From: an uncultured Eisenbergiella sp.
GTDB taxonomy: Bacteria > Bacillota > Clostridia > Lachnospirales > Lachnospiraceae
Length of the DNA stretch: 64,000 nucleotides
Direction of reading: 5' to 3'
Assembly: GCA_904392525.1 (NCBI GenBank)
Contig: CAJFMW010000004.1
Coordinates: 1 to 64,000, forward strand
Part shown: one piece after another, positions 37,681 to 46,196 of the stretch
How positions within the stretch are numbered: position 1 is the first letter of the stretch
Layout of the letters: every line of letters starts with the position of its first letter
Position numbers and translations under genes: made by a program
The notes under the pieces: model-generated
What the model was told of the DNA's origin: nothing
The model's database searches: none
Seen by the model: only the letters and a program-made list of their open reading frames with translations

Positions 37681-39234
37681 CTACTTTTTCCACCATCTGC
37701 GTTTTTTTCTTGCCTGAATATGGTAAACGTTGCTTCTTCTCACGCTGCGGCGGTAAACCGGATCCTTCCCGTCATGTTTTCTTCTGCGCCATCTGGCTTT
37801 CCAGATCTGGCGTCTAACGAAGAGATATCCTCCCCCTCCAAGGGCAGCCACAACGACAATCCCGATCACCAGATACACCCAGGGGAAACCTTTCCCTTCC
37901 TGCCTCTCCGTCTCTTCAGGAACCACTGTTTCCACCGGAGTCTCCGTCTCCACCGGAATCACCAGGGACGACGGCAGTACGATCTGCGCCTGTCCCACCA
38001 CACGGCCTGCGTAGCTGTACTCCAGAGTGGCGCTTTCCCCTTCCTGCGCATTCTCTGTATCGTAGTACAGGTCAGCATCCAGATCCCCCAGTGTGACACT
38101 GGACGGAAGCACCACACAGCCGTCTTCCTTCATCTGAACCGGAATCTCTTCCGTTACCACGGAACCGCTTTCCACGCCGTTCGTTCTTGCATGAATGGAA
38201 GCTGTCGTACTGCCGGAAACGCTTCCGCCGATATCTACCAGATTAAAATGATCGAAGCCATAATCAAACAGCGTCGCCGCATCCGTATATACCTGCTGTC
38301 CCTGTGTTTCCATGGTGACACAGATCAGATCCATGCCATCCCGTTCCGCACAGGTGACCAGCGTATTCTGCGCCACTGTCGTATAGCCGTTCTTTCCCGC
38401 GAATACTCCGTCATAATGGAACTTTCCATTAAACAGCATCTTGTGATGATGGGACATGGGAATCAGGTCCGGCTGATTCGCGGAAGGCTGTATTTCATAA
38501 AAGGTGGTTCCGGCAATCGTGCGGAAAATGTCGTGCTTCAGCGCTTCTCTGGTAATCAGCGCCATATCGTAGGCACTGGTCACATGGTTTTCATCCGGAA
38601 GGCCGTGCGGATTCGTAAAATGAGTATCCTCACAGCCAAGCTCCTCCGCTCTCTGGTTCATCATGTCCGCAAAGTTTTCAATGGTTCCTCCCACATGAAT
38701 CGCAAGCGCATATGCCGCATCGTTGGCGGAGGCCAGCATGATGGCGTACAGGCAGTCTTCCACCGTCAGCTCTTCTCCCTCGTCAAGAGCGATATGGGAA
38801 CCTTTATCCTCCATGTACACAGCCTCATGAGGGACGGTTACCATCTCATCCAGCTCGCAGTTCTCAATGGCAAGCAGCGCCGTCATGATCTTGGTGATGC
38901 TGGCGGGATAATGCTGCTCATGCATGTTCTTATCATACAGAACGGTTCCGGTGGACGCCTCCATCAGAACCCCGGACGGCGCCACAATGGATGGCTCTGC
39001 CGGCCAATCCTCTCCTGTTTCCTCCATCGTTTCTTCCGTCATTGCTTCCGCTGTTGTTTCTACTGTTTCTTCCGGTGCTGTCTCCACCGTTTCTTCCGGC
39101 GCTGTCTCCATCCCGCTCTCCAGAGCCGCACTGGATGAAACCTCCGCCGCAAAAGACCGCACCGGCGCAGAAGCCGTAAAAAAAGCCGCTGTCAGGCAGA
39201 CAGCCGTTATCGTAAGCCTGCATCTATATTTCAT
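37681..39234 (-). CDS. D-alanyl-D-alanine carboxypeptidase (PBP5/DacF-like)
   Basis: Signal peptide; YPASITKIMTALLAIEN (SxxK), SAN and KNGYT motifs; C-terminal TM. Confidence 0.92.
   Translation of the reverse strand: MKYRCRLTITAVCLTAAFFTASAPVRSFAAEVSSSAALESGMETAPEETVETAPEETVETTAEAMTEETMEETGEDWPAEPSIVAPSGVLMEASTGTVLYDKNMHEQHYPASITKIMTALLAIENCELDEMVTVPHEAVYMEDKGSHIALDEGEELTVEDCLYAIMLASANDAAYALAIHVGGTIENFADMMNQRAEELGCEDTHFTNPHGLPDENHVTSAYDMALITREALKHDIFRTIAGTTFYEIQPSANQPDLIPMSHHHKMLFNGKFHYDGVFAGKNGYTTVAQNTLVTCAERDGMDLICVTMETQGQQVYTDAATLFDYGFDHFNLVDIGGSVSGSTTASIHARTNGVESGSVVTEEIPVQMKEDGCVVLPSSVTLGDLDADLYYDTENAQEGESATLEYSYAGRVVGQAQIVLPSSLVIPVETETPVETVVPEETERQEGKGFPWVYLVIGIVVVAALGGGGYLFVRRQIWKARWRRRKHDGKDPVYRRSVRRSNVYHIQARKKRRWWKK
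39066..39113. repeat. 24-bp tandem repeat (2 copies) in the carboxypeptidase N-terminus
   Basis: gtttcttccggtgctgtctccacc / gtttcttccggcgctgtctccatc, encoding the acidic ETAPEETV repeat. Confidence 0.8.
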
Positions 39235-39369
39235 GGGGAACCTGCTCCTTATTTTCCTTTGTCGAATTTTCAGAAAAGATTTCAGAATATGTAATAATTT
39301 CTTAATGTCTCTTTAACAGATTAACCCCACAGAGAATCCTCGTCAAGAACAAAATTTCTTAAGTTTTTT

Positions 39370-40038
39370 CTAAGACTGACCGCCGCTGTTCTTTTCCCGT
39401 GCAAGGCGCTCATAAAACTGACTGTAGAAATCCTTCTCTTCATATGGCTGCAGATAAAAACGTTTCAGCACGGACATCGTCAATTCCTTCATCCGCGCTT
39501 CCTCCTGCGCATGCTTCACCTCATCGCCCACCCGTTTCAGATAATCATGCCAGGCAAGCACAAATGCCTCATAACGTTTGATTTCCGGAATTCCGATCCA
39601 TTTCTTCACCTTCACCTTGGACCGGTTTTCCTTATGACACTCATGAATCTGAAGGAAATAATGGAAGCCGTCCTCTTCATACACTCTTCCCAGGGGAAAC
39701 AGCCTGCAGAGACCGGGGCGGAACGCATGAATGGAACATCTGCCTTCCCCGTTCAGAAAGCTGCAGCCTTCTCCATTTTCTCTCAGCTTCAGGTTCGGAA
39801 GAATTACGCCGTCCGCCATGTTCAGCTCGATCCTGCCCTCTTCCAGCAGGGCGGCAAACGTCGTTTTCAGCCCGCAGCCGAGCTCCCATATATCATAAGG
39901 GTCCAGAATGATGGTGTTTCCCGTTTCCCTGCAGCAGGACGAACAGCCCGCGCAGTCCCCGCAGCCAACCTTCACCAGATCCTCCGCGCCATACAGCTTC
40001 CCGTCAGACACTTCCGCCAGATCAATTTCCCGCTCCAT
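39370..40038 (-). CDS. YkgJ-family cysteine cluster protein
   Basis: MEREIDLAEVSD...KVGCGDCAGCSSCCRETGNTIILDPYDIWEL...GEGRCSIHAFRPGLCRLFPLGR; start at internal Met. Confidence 0.85.
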   Translation of the reverse strand: MEREIDLAEVSDGKLYGAEDLVKVGCGDCAGCSSCCRETGNTIILDPYDIWELGCGLKTTFAALLEEGRIELNMADGVILPNLKLRENGEGCSFLNGEGRCSIHAFRPGLCRLFPLGRVYEEDGFHYFLQIHECHKENRSKVKVKKWIGIPEIKRYEAFVLAWHDYLKRVGDEVKHAQEEARMKELTMSVLKRFYLQPYEEKDFYSQFYERLAREKNSGGQS

Positions 40039-40054
40039 CCTTACCGCTCCTTTC

Positions 40055-40069
40055 GCCGCCATAGGCGGC
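40055..40069 (-). repeat. Hairpin abutting the SD of the YkgJ-like gene
   Basis: gccgcc ata ggcggc; minus strand GGCGGCGAAAGGAGCGGTAAGGATG. Confidence 0.75.
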
Positions 40070-40134
40070 CTTTTATTTTTCTTTTCTGTCATTATAAACT
40101 TTTTGGAACCATTACACAACAAATGAAAAAGGGA

Positions 40135-40194
40135 TTGACAAATTCATCCTGTTAGTTTAGACTATCTACGAATCGATCAGTTAGTTCAAACTAT
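40135..40194 (+). promoter_or_regulatory. feoA promoter with two DtxR-family-like operator repeats
   Basis: TTGACA 40135-40140, 17 nt, TAGACT 40158-40163; TTAGTTTAGACTAT 40152-40165 and TTAGTTCAAACTAT 40181-40194. Confidence 0.6.
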
Positions 40195-40231
40195 CTGAAA
40201 ATCATCTTATGAGAGGAGGTCATCTGCTCTT

Positions 40232-40444
40232 ATGACTTTACTGGACGCTAGGGAAGGCGAAGAATATATCATTCAGAAAATCACCACGGATGATGAGGAT
40301 CTGGAAGCCTTTCTGTTTTCTCTGGGCTGCTACAGCGGAGAACCCATTACCGTAGTTTCCCATTCGAAGGGGGGCTGCGTGGTTTCCATTAAGGACGGGC
40401 GCTACAATATTGATACTGATTTAGCGCAGGCTATTTCAATATAA
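40232..40444 (+). CDS. feoA: Ferrous iron transport protein A
   Basis: SH3-like 70-aa FeoA; directly upstream of feoB. Confidence 0.88.
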   Translation: MTLLDAREGEEYIIQKITTDDEDLEAFLFSLGCYSGEPITVVSHSKGGCVVSIKDGRYNIDTDLAQAISI

Positions 40445-40480
40445 GGAAAAATGGCTTCGGCTGTTTTTTTTACCATGCGG

Positions 40481-40494
40481 TTAGTTTATGCTAA
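40481..40494 (+). promoter_or_regulatory. Third operator-like motif upstream of feoB
   Basis: TTAGTTTATGCTAA, matching the two repeats upstream of feoA. Confidence 0.5.
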
Positions 40495-40512
40495 TCAGAA
40501 TGAAGGAGGAAA

Positions 40513-42522
40513 ATGTGTATGAGAATCGCTTTTGCGGGTAATCCCAACAGCGGAAAGACAACCATGTACAATGCGCTCACAGGCAGAAATGAACGCGTCG
40601 GAAACTGGGCCGGTGTTACGGTCGAAAGAAAGGAAAGCCTGATCAGAAAAGCTTATTATGACGGAGGCGAAGAGCTCGTGGCGGTAGACCTTCCGGGCGC
40701 CTATTCCATGTCTCCCTTTACTTCGGAGGAAAGCATCACCAGCAGCTATGTAAGGAACGAGCGTCCCGATGTGATCGTCAACATCGTTGACGCGACCAAC
40801 TTAAGCCGTAGTCTGTTTTTCACCACACAGCTTCTGGAGCTTGGCGTTCCGGTCGTGGTCGCTCTGAACAAGAGTGATCTTACGGACAGGAAACAGACGA
40901 AAATCAATGAAAAGCTTCTGTCCGAAAAGCTGGGCTGTCCGGTCATTAAAACCGTCTCCACCTCTTCCGGACACGACGGCCTGAAGGAGGTCGTACAGGC
41001 TGCCGTTTCCGTAAGCGGTACAGAACAGAAGGCGCCTTACGTCCAGGAAGATATTGATTTGAAGGACCGCGCCGCGGTAGAAGCCGCTGACAGAAAGCGT
41101 TTTACGTTTGTCAACGGTCTCGTTTCGGAAGTGGAGAAAAGAAAGGTTCTTACAAAGGATAAAAACTTTCAGGATAAAATCGACAGCGTGATCACCCATA
41201 AGATCATCGGCATTCCGATTTTTGCCGTGATCATCTTCCTGGTATTCTACATATCCCAGTCCACAATCGGGACCTACATCGCGGACTGGCTGGTCGCCTG
41301 GATTGAAACCTTCCAGGGCTGGGTCGGCGGCCTTATGGAAAACGCGAATCCGCTCCTGTACGCAATTCTGGTTGACGGCATCATCGGCGGCGTCGGCGCG
41401 GTAGTGGGTTTCCTCCCTCTGGTTATGGTGATGTATTTCCTGATCGCCCTGCTGGAGGACTGCGGATATATGGCCCGCGCGACTGTTGTTCTTGATCCGA
41501 TTTTCAAGCGGGTCGGCCTTTCCGGCAAATCCATCATCCCCATGGTAATCGGCACTGGCTGCGCGATTCCCGGAATCATGGCCTGCCGCACGATCCGTAA
41601 TGAAAGAGAACGCCGTACCACCGCCATGCTGACGCCCTTCATGCCCTGCGGCGCCAAGATTCCGGTCATCGCGCTGTTCGCGGGCGCGTTCTTCTCCAAT
41701 GCCGCCTGGGTATCCGCTACCATGTATCTGGTGGGTATCGTTCTGATTTTCCTCGGTGCTCTTCTGGTGAAGAGAATCACCGGACAGAAGTACCGGAAAT
41801 CCTTTTTCATCATCGAGCTTCCGGAATATAAGGTTCCCAGCCTGAAAAGAGCCGTCATTTCCATGCTGGAACGCGGCAAGGCATATATCATCAAAGCCGG
41901 AACCATCATTCTGGTATGCAACACCGTAGTACAGATCATGCAGACCTTTAACTGGCAGTTCCAGCTTGTGGAGGAAGGCGCGGAAAATACTTCCATTCTG
42001 GCAAGCGTTGCCCATCCCTTCGCCATCCTGTTCATTCCTCTCGGCTTTGGCGTATGGCAGCTTGCCGCTGCGGCAATCACCGGCTTTATCGCCAAGGAAA
42101 ACGTGGTCGGCACGCTGGCTGTTGTTTACGGCGTTACGAATCTGATCGATACGGAGGCGCTGGAGCTTGTAGGCGCAGGCGGCGATGTGGCTTCCGTACT
42201 GGGGCTTACCTCCGTTGCGGCTCTCGCCTATCTGATGTTCAACCTCTATACGCCGCCCTGCTTTGCGGCGCTCGGAGCGATGAATTCTGAAATGAAGAGC
42301 GGAAAATGGCTGCTTGGCGGAATCTGCCTCCAGCTTGCAACCGGTTATACGGTGGCCTTCCTGGTATATCAGATCGGAACTCTTGTGACGACCGGCGCTC
42401 TGGGAACCGGCTTTGTTCCCGGCCTGATCGCGGTGCTCATCTTCGCGGCAATCATCATCTGGAGAATCCGTGTATCCGATCATGAATTTGCAGCAGAATA
42501 TAAACTGAACGCTCATGCGTAA
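40513..42522 (+). CDS. feoB: Ferrous iron transporter FeoB
   Basis: AFAGNPNSGKTTMYNALTGRNERVGNWAGVTVERKES; GTPase plus permease. Confidence 0.96.
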   Translation: MCMRIAFAGNPNSGKTTMYNALTGRNERVGNWAGVTVERKESLIRKAYYDGGEELVAVDLPGAYSMSPFTSEESITSSYVRNERPDVIVNIVDATNLSRSLFFTTQLLELGVPVVVALNKSDLTDRKQTKINEKLLSEKLGCPVIKTVSTSSGHDGLKEVVQAAVSVSGTEQKAPYVQEDIDLKDRAAVEAADRKRFTFVNGLVSEVEKRKVLTKDKNFQDKIDSVITHKIIGIPIFAVIIFLVFYISQSTIGTYIADWLVAWIETFQGWVGGLMENANPLLYAILVDGIIGGVGAVVGFLPLVMVMYFLIALLEDCGYMARATVVLDPIFKRVGLSGKSIIPMVIGTGCAIPGIMACRTIRNERERRTTAMLTPFMPCGAKIPVIALFAGAFFSNAAWVSATMYLVGIVLIFLGALLVKRITGQKYRKSFFIIELPEYKVPSLKRAVISMLERGKAYIIKAGTIILVCNTVVQIMQTFNWQFQLVEEGAENTSILASVAHPFAILFIPLGFGVWQLAAAAITGFIAKENVVGTLAVVYGVTNLIDTEALELVGAGGDVASVLGLTSVAALAYLMFNLYTPPCFAALGAMNSEMKSGKWLLGGICLQLATGYTVAFLVYQIGTLVTTGALGTGFVPGLIAVLIFAAIIIWRIRVSDHEFAAEYKLNAHA

Positions 42523-42543
42523 GCAGAAAGGTGGAAAACGGCT

Positions 42544-42918
42544 ATGACAAATCTGATCGCAACTGTCATTCTGGCGTTGATCGTCGGCGGCGCTGTTTTC
42601 TATATCATCAGGGCGAAAAAAAGCGGTGCGAAATGTATCGGCTGTCCCGCAGGAGGAAGCTGCTCCGGCAGCCATTCTCCTGCAAAGAAAAAGCTGGATG
42701 GCCCCGTCATCCTTAAAAGGACGCTGGCCATAGACGGTATGCACTGTGAGCATTGTGCGGTGGGTGTGACGCAAAGCCTGAACCGGATCGACGGCGTCAG
42801 CGCACAGGTAAATCTCTCCAGAGGCAGAGCCATAGTTTCCTGTGATCGGGAGATTGATGATTCCATTCTCAAAAATGCCGTGGAAAAAGCAGGCTATCAT
42901 GTCACATCCATATCCTGA
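42544..42918 (+). CDS. FeoB-associated Cys-rich membrane segment fused to an HMA metal-binding domain
   Basis: N-terminal TM + KCIGCPAGGSC; C-terminal LAIDGMHCEHCAVGVTQSLNRIDGV. Confidence 0.8.
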   Translation: MTNLIATVILALIVGGAVFYIIRAKKSGAKCIGCPAGGSCSGSHSPAKKKLDGPVILKRTLAIDGMHCEHCAVGVTQSLNRIDGVSAQVNLSRGRAIVSCDREIDDSILKNAVEKAGYHVTSIS

Positions 42919-43107
42919 GCCGTAACCGGCTCCCCAGACTTTCCCTCTCGTCCCGGAAACAGGCTTGCCAGCCGGCAGGTTTTAAGGTAATATAAATACA
43001 AAATCCGCCGGCCGGAATGTTTTCCGGTCTGCCTCGATCATATCCGGGCATTCCTTTACGGAGAGCCCGCCAGAAGAAAGACAGGAAGGGTAAACAAGGG
43101 TGAGCGT

Positions 43108-43488
43108 ATGATACATGTAAACGAATCAGCAGAAAACTATCTGGAAACCATACTTATTCTGAGCAAAAAGCATCCGGTAGTCCGTTCCGTGGATATTGCC
43201 GAGGAGCTTGGCTTTAAGAAGTCCAGCGTCAGCGTCGCCATGAAAAACCTGAGGGAGAAGGAGCATATTGTCGTATCGAAGGAAGGCTTTATCACCCTGA
43301 CGGAAAGCGGGCGGAACATTGCGGAAATGATTTATGAACGGCACGAACTTCTCTCAGAATGGCTCACCCGGCTCGGTGTCGATCCGGAGACAGCCGCAGA
43401 GGATGCCTGCCGCATCGAGCATGTGATCAGCGCGGAAAGTTTTGAAGCAATCAAAAGGCATATCGGAAATAGGAAAACCGGGAAATAA
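43108..43488 (+). CDS. DtxR/MntR family metal-dependent regulator
   Basis: MIHVNESAENYLETILILSKKHPVVRSVDIAEELGFKKSSVSVAMKNLREK. Confidence 0.9.
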   Translation: MIHVNESAENYLETILILSKKHPVVRSVDIAEELGFKKSSVSVAMKNLREKEHIVVSKEGFITLTESGRNIAEMIYERHELLSEWLTRLGVDPETAAEDACRIEHVISAESFEAIKRHIGNRKTGK

Positions 43489-43518
43489 AAAAGTGTGCGT
43501 CCTGACGCACACTTTTTT
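43487..43518. terminator. Bidirectional terminator
   Basis: aaaaaagtgtgcgt cctg acgcacactttttt. Confidence 0.85.
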
Positions 43519-43541
43519 ATTTCCTACATTCTGGCAGCGCT

Positions 43542-43820
43542 TCATTCACTGTCCGGAAGCAGCTTCACGCGCACCATGATTTTACGCACCATTTCTCCTT
43601 CTTTCAGAGGAATATCCTCAATCGCCGTCTGGTTCGGCAGATGGCATTCTTCTTCCTCCAGTTCAGAAAGAATCCAGTTATAGGCCGCATCCATGGCATT
43701 TTCAATCGCATCCTCCATATCGGCGCCGAACGCCTCACAGCAGGCCAGATCCGGAAAACTCGCCCGAAATCCGCTTCCATCCGCCTGCGGGGTAAAAACA
43801 GCAGGATATACAAATGTCAT
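43542..43820 (-). CDS. HicB family antitoxin-like protein without an adjacent HicA
   Basis: VYPAVFTPQADGSGFRASFPDLACCEAFGADMEDAIENAMDAAYNWI. Confidence 0.75.
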   Translation of the reverse strand: MTFVYPAVFTPQADGSGFRASFPDLACCEAFGADMEDAIENAMDAAYNWILSELEEEECHLPNQTAIEDIPLKEGEMVRKIMVRVKLLPDSE

Positions 43821-43824
43821 TATC

Positions 43825-45489
43825 TCACAACCTCCCGAATGATTTCCGTCCCATTATAAGCCAGAGGGAGGAAGGATTCCTGTCAAATAGGGGAACGGAC
43901 AGGACAAACGCCGCCCCCTTTCCAAAAGGAGAGGTTTCGTCCAGCCGCACGCTTCCTCCATGAAGCTCCAGGATCTTTGCGGTGATCGCAAGGCCCAGTC
44001 CGGATCCATGCCCGCTCCCCCGCGCCGCGTCTCCGGTCACGAAGGGCCGGAACAGATCCCGCTTCAGTTCCTCCGGAATTCCGTTTCCGTCATCCGCAAT
44101 CCGGATTTTCGCGCGTTCCTTCTCTTCTGTCACTTCCACCAGCAGCTTCGTTCCGGGCGGATTGTAGGCAACCGCATTGTTCACGATATTCTCCATGGCG
44201 CGCCGCAGAAGCGCCCGGTCCACACAGGCCCGGATGCTTTTCTCCGGAATGGACGCTTCCACCTCGACCCCCGCAAGCTCCAGCTCCTGATACCTCTCCG
44301 CAAAGTATTCCTGAACCAGCTCACAGAGATCCTCCCGTCTTTTGCTGACGGGTATGTCAGGGCGGTCGAGCCTGCTGTACTCGTGAAAGGTCAGAAGCAG
44401 TTCGTTTACCCGGTCGGCTTTTCTGGAGATGGTATCCAGATATTTTTTCTGATCCTCCGGCGCCGTCAGCCCGTCACGCAGTGCGGCCGCATAACCCTGA
44501 ATCACCGTGACAGGCGTCTTCAGATCATGGGAAATATCGGAAAGCAGCTTTCTCCGCTCTCCGTCCAGCCGCTGCCTTTCCTCCTCGCTTTTCTGAAGCG
44601 CCTCCTCCAGGCGCAGAAAGTTATCGGCAAGCTCCTTAAATTCCACGGGCCCGCTGTAGCTCTCAAGCCCGCTGGGCCGGTCGGCTGCCAGGTTGGCCGC
44701 GGCTTCGTTCAGCGGGGCAAGAAGCCGCTTCACTCTCCGGCTCAGCCAGAAAACGCAGAGGGCAGCCGTGCCGAGATAGATCGGGAGGATAAACCATTTG
44801 ATCCCGTCCACCACCCTGTAAAACAGACGGTATTCCTCCGAACCGGCTTCCCGCATCCAGAACACGGCATGCCTCGTAAGCCCCTCCGGATTTTCATAGG
44901 AATACCTGTAGATGCTGTGTCCCTGTCCGTCACGTCCCATCAGATATTCCAGTTCTTCCCCGGTAAACGGAGTTTCCCTTTTTAGAATCGTACCCGATTT
45001 CCATAAGCGGTTCTCATCCAGAAAGGCATATCCCGTGATGGCAAGACTTCCATCCTCCAGATACTCCGCACGGGTCAGCAGATAGCTTCCTCCCTCCGCT
45101 CCCTCCGGCAGTTCTGCAACCAGAATGCGGCTGTCCGCATCATAGACCGGAATACAGGAAACCGCCTCTTTCGAAAAGGCTTTTCCCTGCGCATCTCCCT
45201 GTTCGCAGATCACGTTTCCCTCTCCATCCAGAACCAGAAATCCGTAATCCTTCCCCAGCCAGGAGGTTACCGGCAGGCGCCCAAGCTCCTGATCCGCCAC
45301 ATCTCCGAGTACCTCAAGCATCCCCGCCGCATTCGGTGTCGGCGCCACATGATCCGCATATACCGTAATCACCAGATAAATGCCTGTCAGAATGACCAGA
45401 TTTATGATGGTAAAAAACGCATAGTTTTCCGCCAGGAAACGGAACAGGTCCTCCCTTCTTCTATTTCCGGTCTTCAATTTTATATCCAA
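43825..45489 (-). CDS. Sensor histidine kinase
   Basis: LLSDISHDLKTPVTVIQGYA H-box; NNAVAYNPPG; GNGIPEELKRDLFRPF; HAMP region. Confidence 0.92.
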   Translation of the reverse strand: MDIKLKTGNRRREDLFRFLAENYAFFTIINLVILTGIYLVITVYADHVAPTPNAAGMLEVLGDVADQELGRLPVTSWLGKDYGFLVLDGEGNVICEQGDAQGKAFSKEAVSCIPVYDADSRILVAELPEGAEGGSYLLTRAEYLEDGSLAITGYAFLDENRLWKSGTILKRETPFTGEELEYLMGRDGQGHSIYRYSYENPEGLTRHAVFWMREAGSEEYRLFYRVVDGIKWFILPIYLGTAALCVFWLSRRVKRLLAPLNEAAANLAADRPSGLESYSGPVEFKELADNFLRLEEALQKSEEERQRLDGERRKLLSDISHDLKTPVTVIQGYAAALRDGLTAPEDQKKYLDTISRKADRVNELLLTFHEYSRLDRPDIPVSKRREDLCELVQEYFAERYQELELAGVEVEASIPEKSIRACVDRALLRRAMENIVNNAVAYNPPGTKLLVEVTEEKERAKIRIADDGNGIPEELKRDLFRPFVTGDAARGSGHGSGLGLAITAKILELHGGSVRLDETSPFGKGAAFVLSVPLFDRNPSSLWLIMGRKSFGRL

Positions 45490-46165
45490 GCCCCCTTACC
45501 GTTTTGATATACCGCGGATTTTTGGGATCGTCCTCAATCTTTTCGCGAAGCTTTGAAACGTGAACCATCATCGTTTTATCGTCATTTTCAAAAAATTCCC
45601 CGTTGATGCTCTCGTAGATCTGCGCCTTCGTATACACCCGGCCCGGGGAGCGCATCAGCTTCAGCAGGATCTTATATTCCGTCGGCGTCAGGAAAATCTG
45701 CTCCCCGTTTTTGGTTACCGTCATCGCTCCCGCGTCCAGACACAGCTCGCCCAGCGTGATCCGGTCCGGCCGTCCCGCCTCCCCTGCCGCCGCTCCCAGC
45801 TCATAGAAACGCCGGAGATTGGAATTGATCCGGGCCGCCACCTCCATGGGGTTAAAGGGCTTGGTCAGATAGTCGTCCGCTCCCAGATTCAGCCCCAGAA
45901 TCCGGTCGTAGTCCTGATCCCTTGCCGATAAAATCAGAATGGGAATATTGCTGATTTTTCTGATCTGTCTGGTCAGCTCATATCCATCCATCTGAGGCAT
46001 CATCACATCCAGAAGCGCCAGATCCACGTGTTCTCTTTTCATCAGCTCCAGCGCCTTTTCTCCATTATCGGCGGATATGACGCGATAACCGCTGTTTTCC
46101 AGATACAGCCGCAGAAGCTCCACGATATCCCCGTCATCCTCCGCGATCAGAATCGTATATTGCAT
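45461..46165 (-). CDS. OmpR-family response regulator
   Basis: ILIAEDDGDIVELLRLYLENSGY...LLDVMMPQMDGYE...winged-helix C-terminus. Confidence 0.93.
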   Translation of the reverse strand: MQYTILIAEDDGDIVELLRLYLENSGYRVISADNGEKALELMKREHVDLALLDVMMPQMDGYELTRQIRKISNIPILILSARDQDYDRILGLNLGADDYLTKPFNPMEVAARINSNLRRFYELGAAAGEAGRPDRITLGELCLDAGAMTVTKNGEQIFLTPTEYKILLKLMRSPGRVYTKAQIYESINGEFFENDDKTMMVHVSKLREKIEDDPKNPRYIKTVRGLGYKIEDRK

Positions 46166-46196
46166 GGTATCTCCCTTTTCCTTTCAAATGCTCTTT

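Noticed and set aside
40801-42900. 699-aa minus-strand ORF
   Set aside because: Antisense to feoB and the Cys-rich/HMA gene; His/Asp-rich composition typical of reverse-complement coding sequence.
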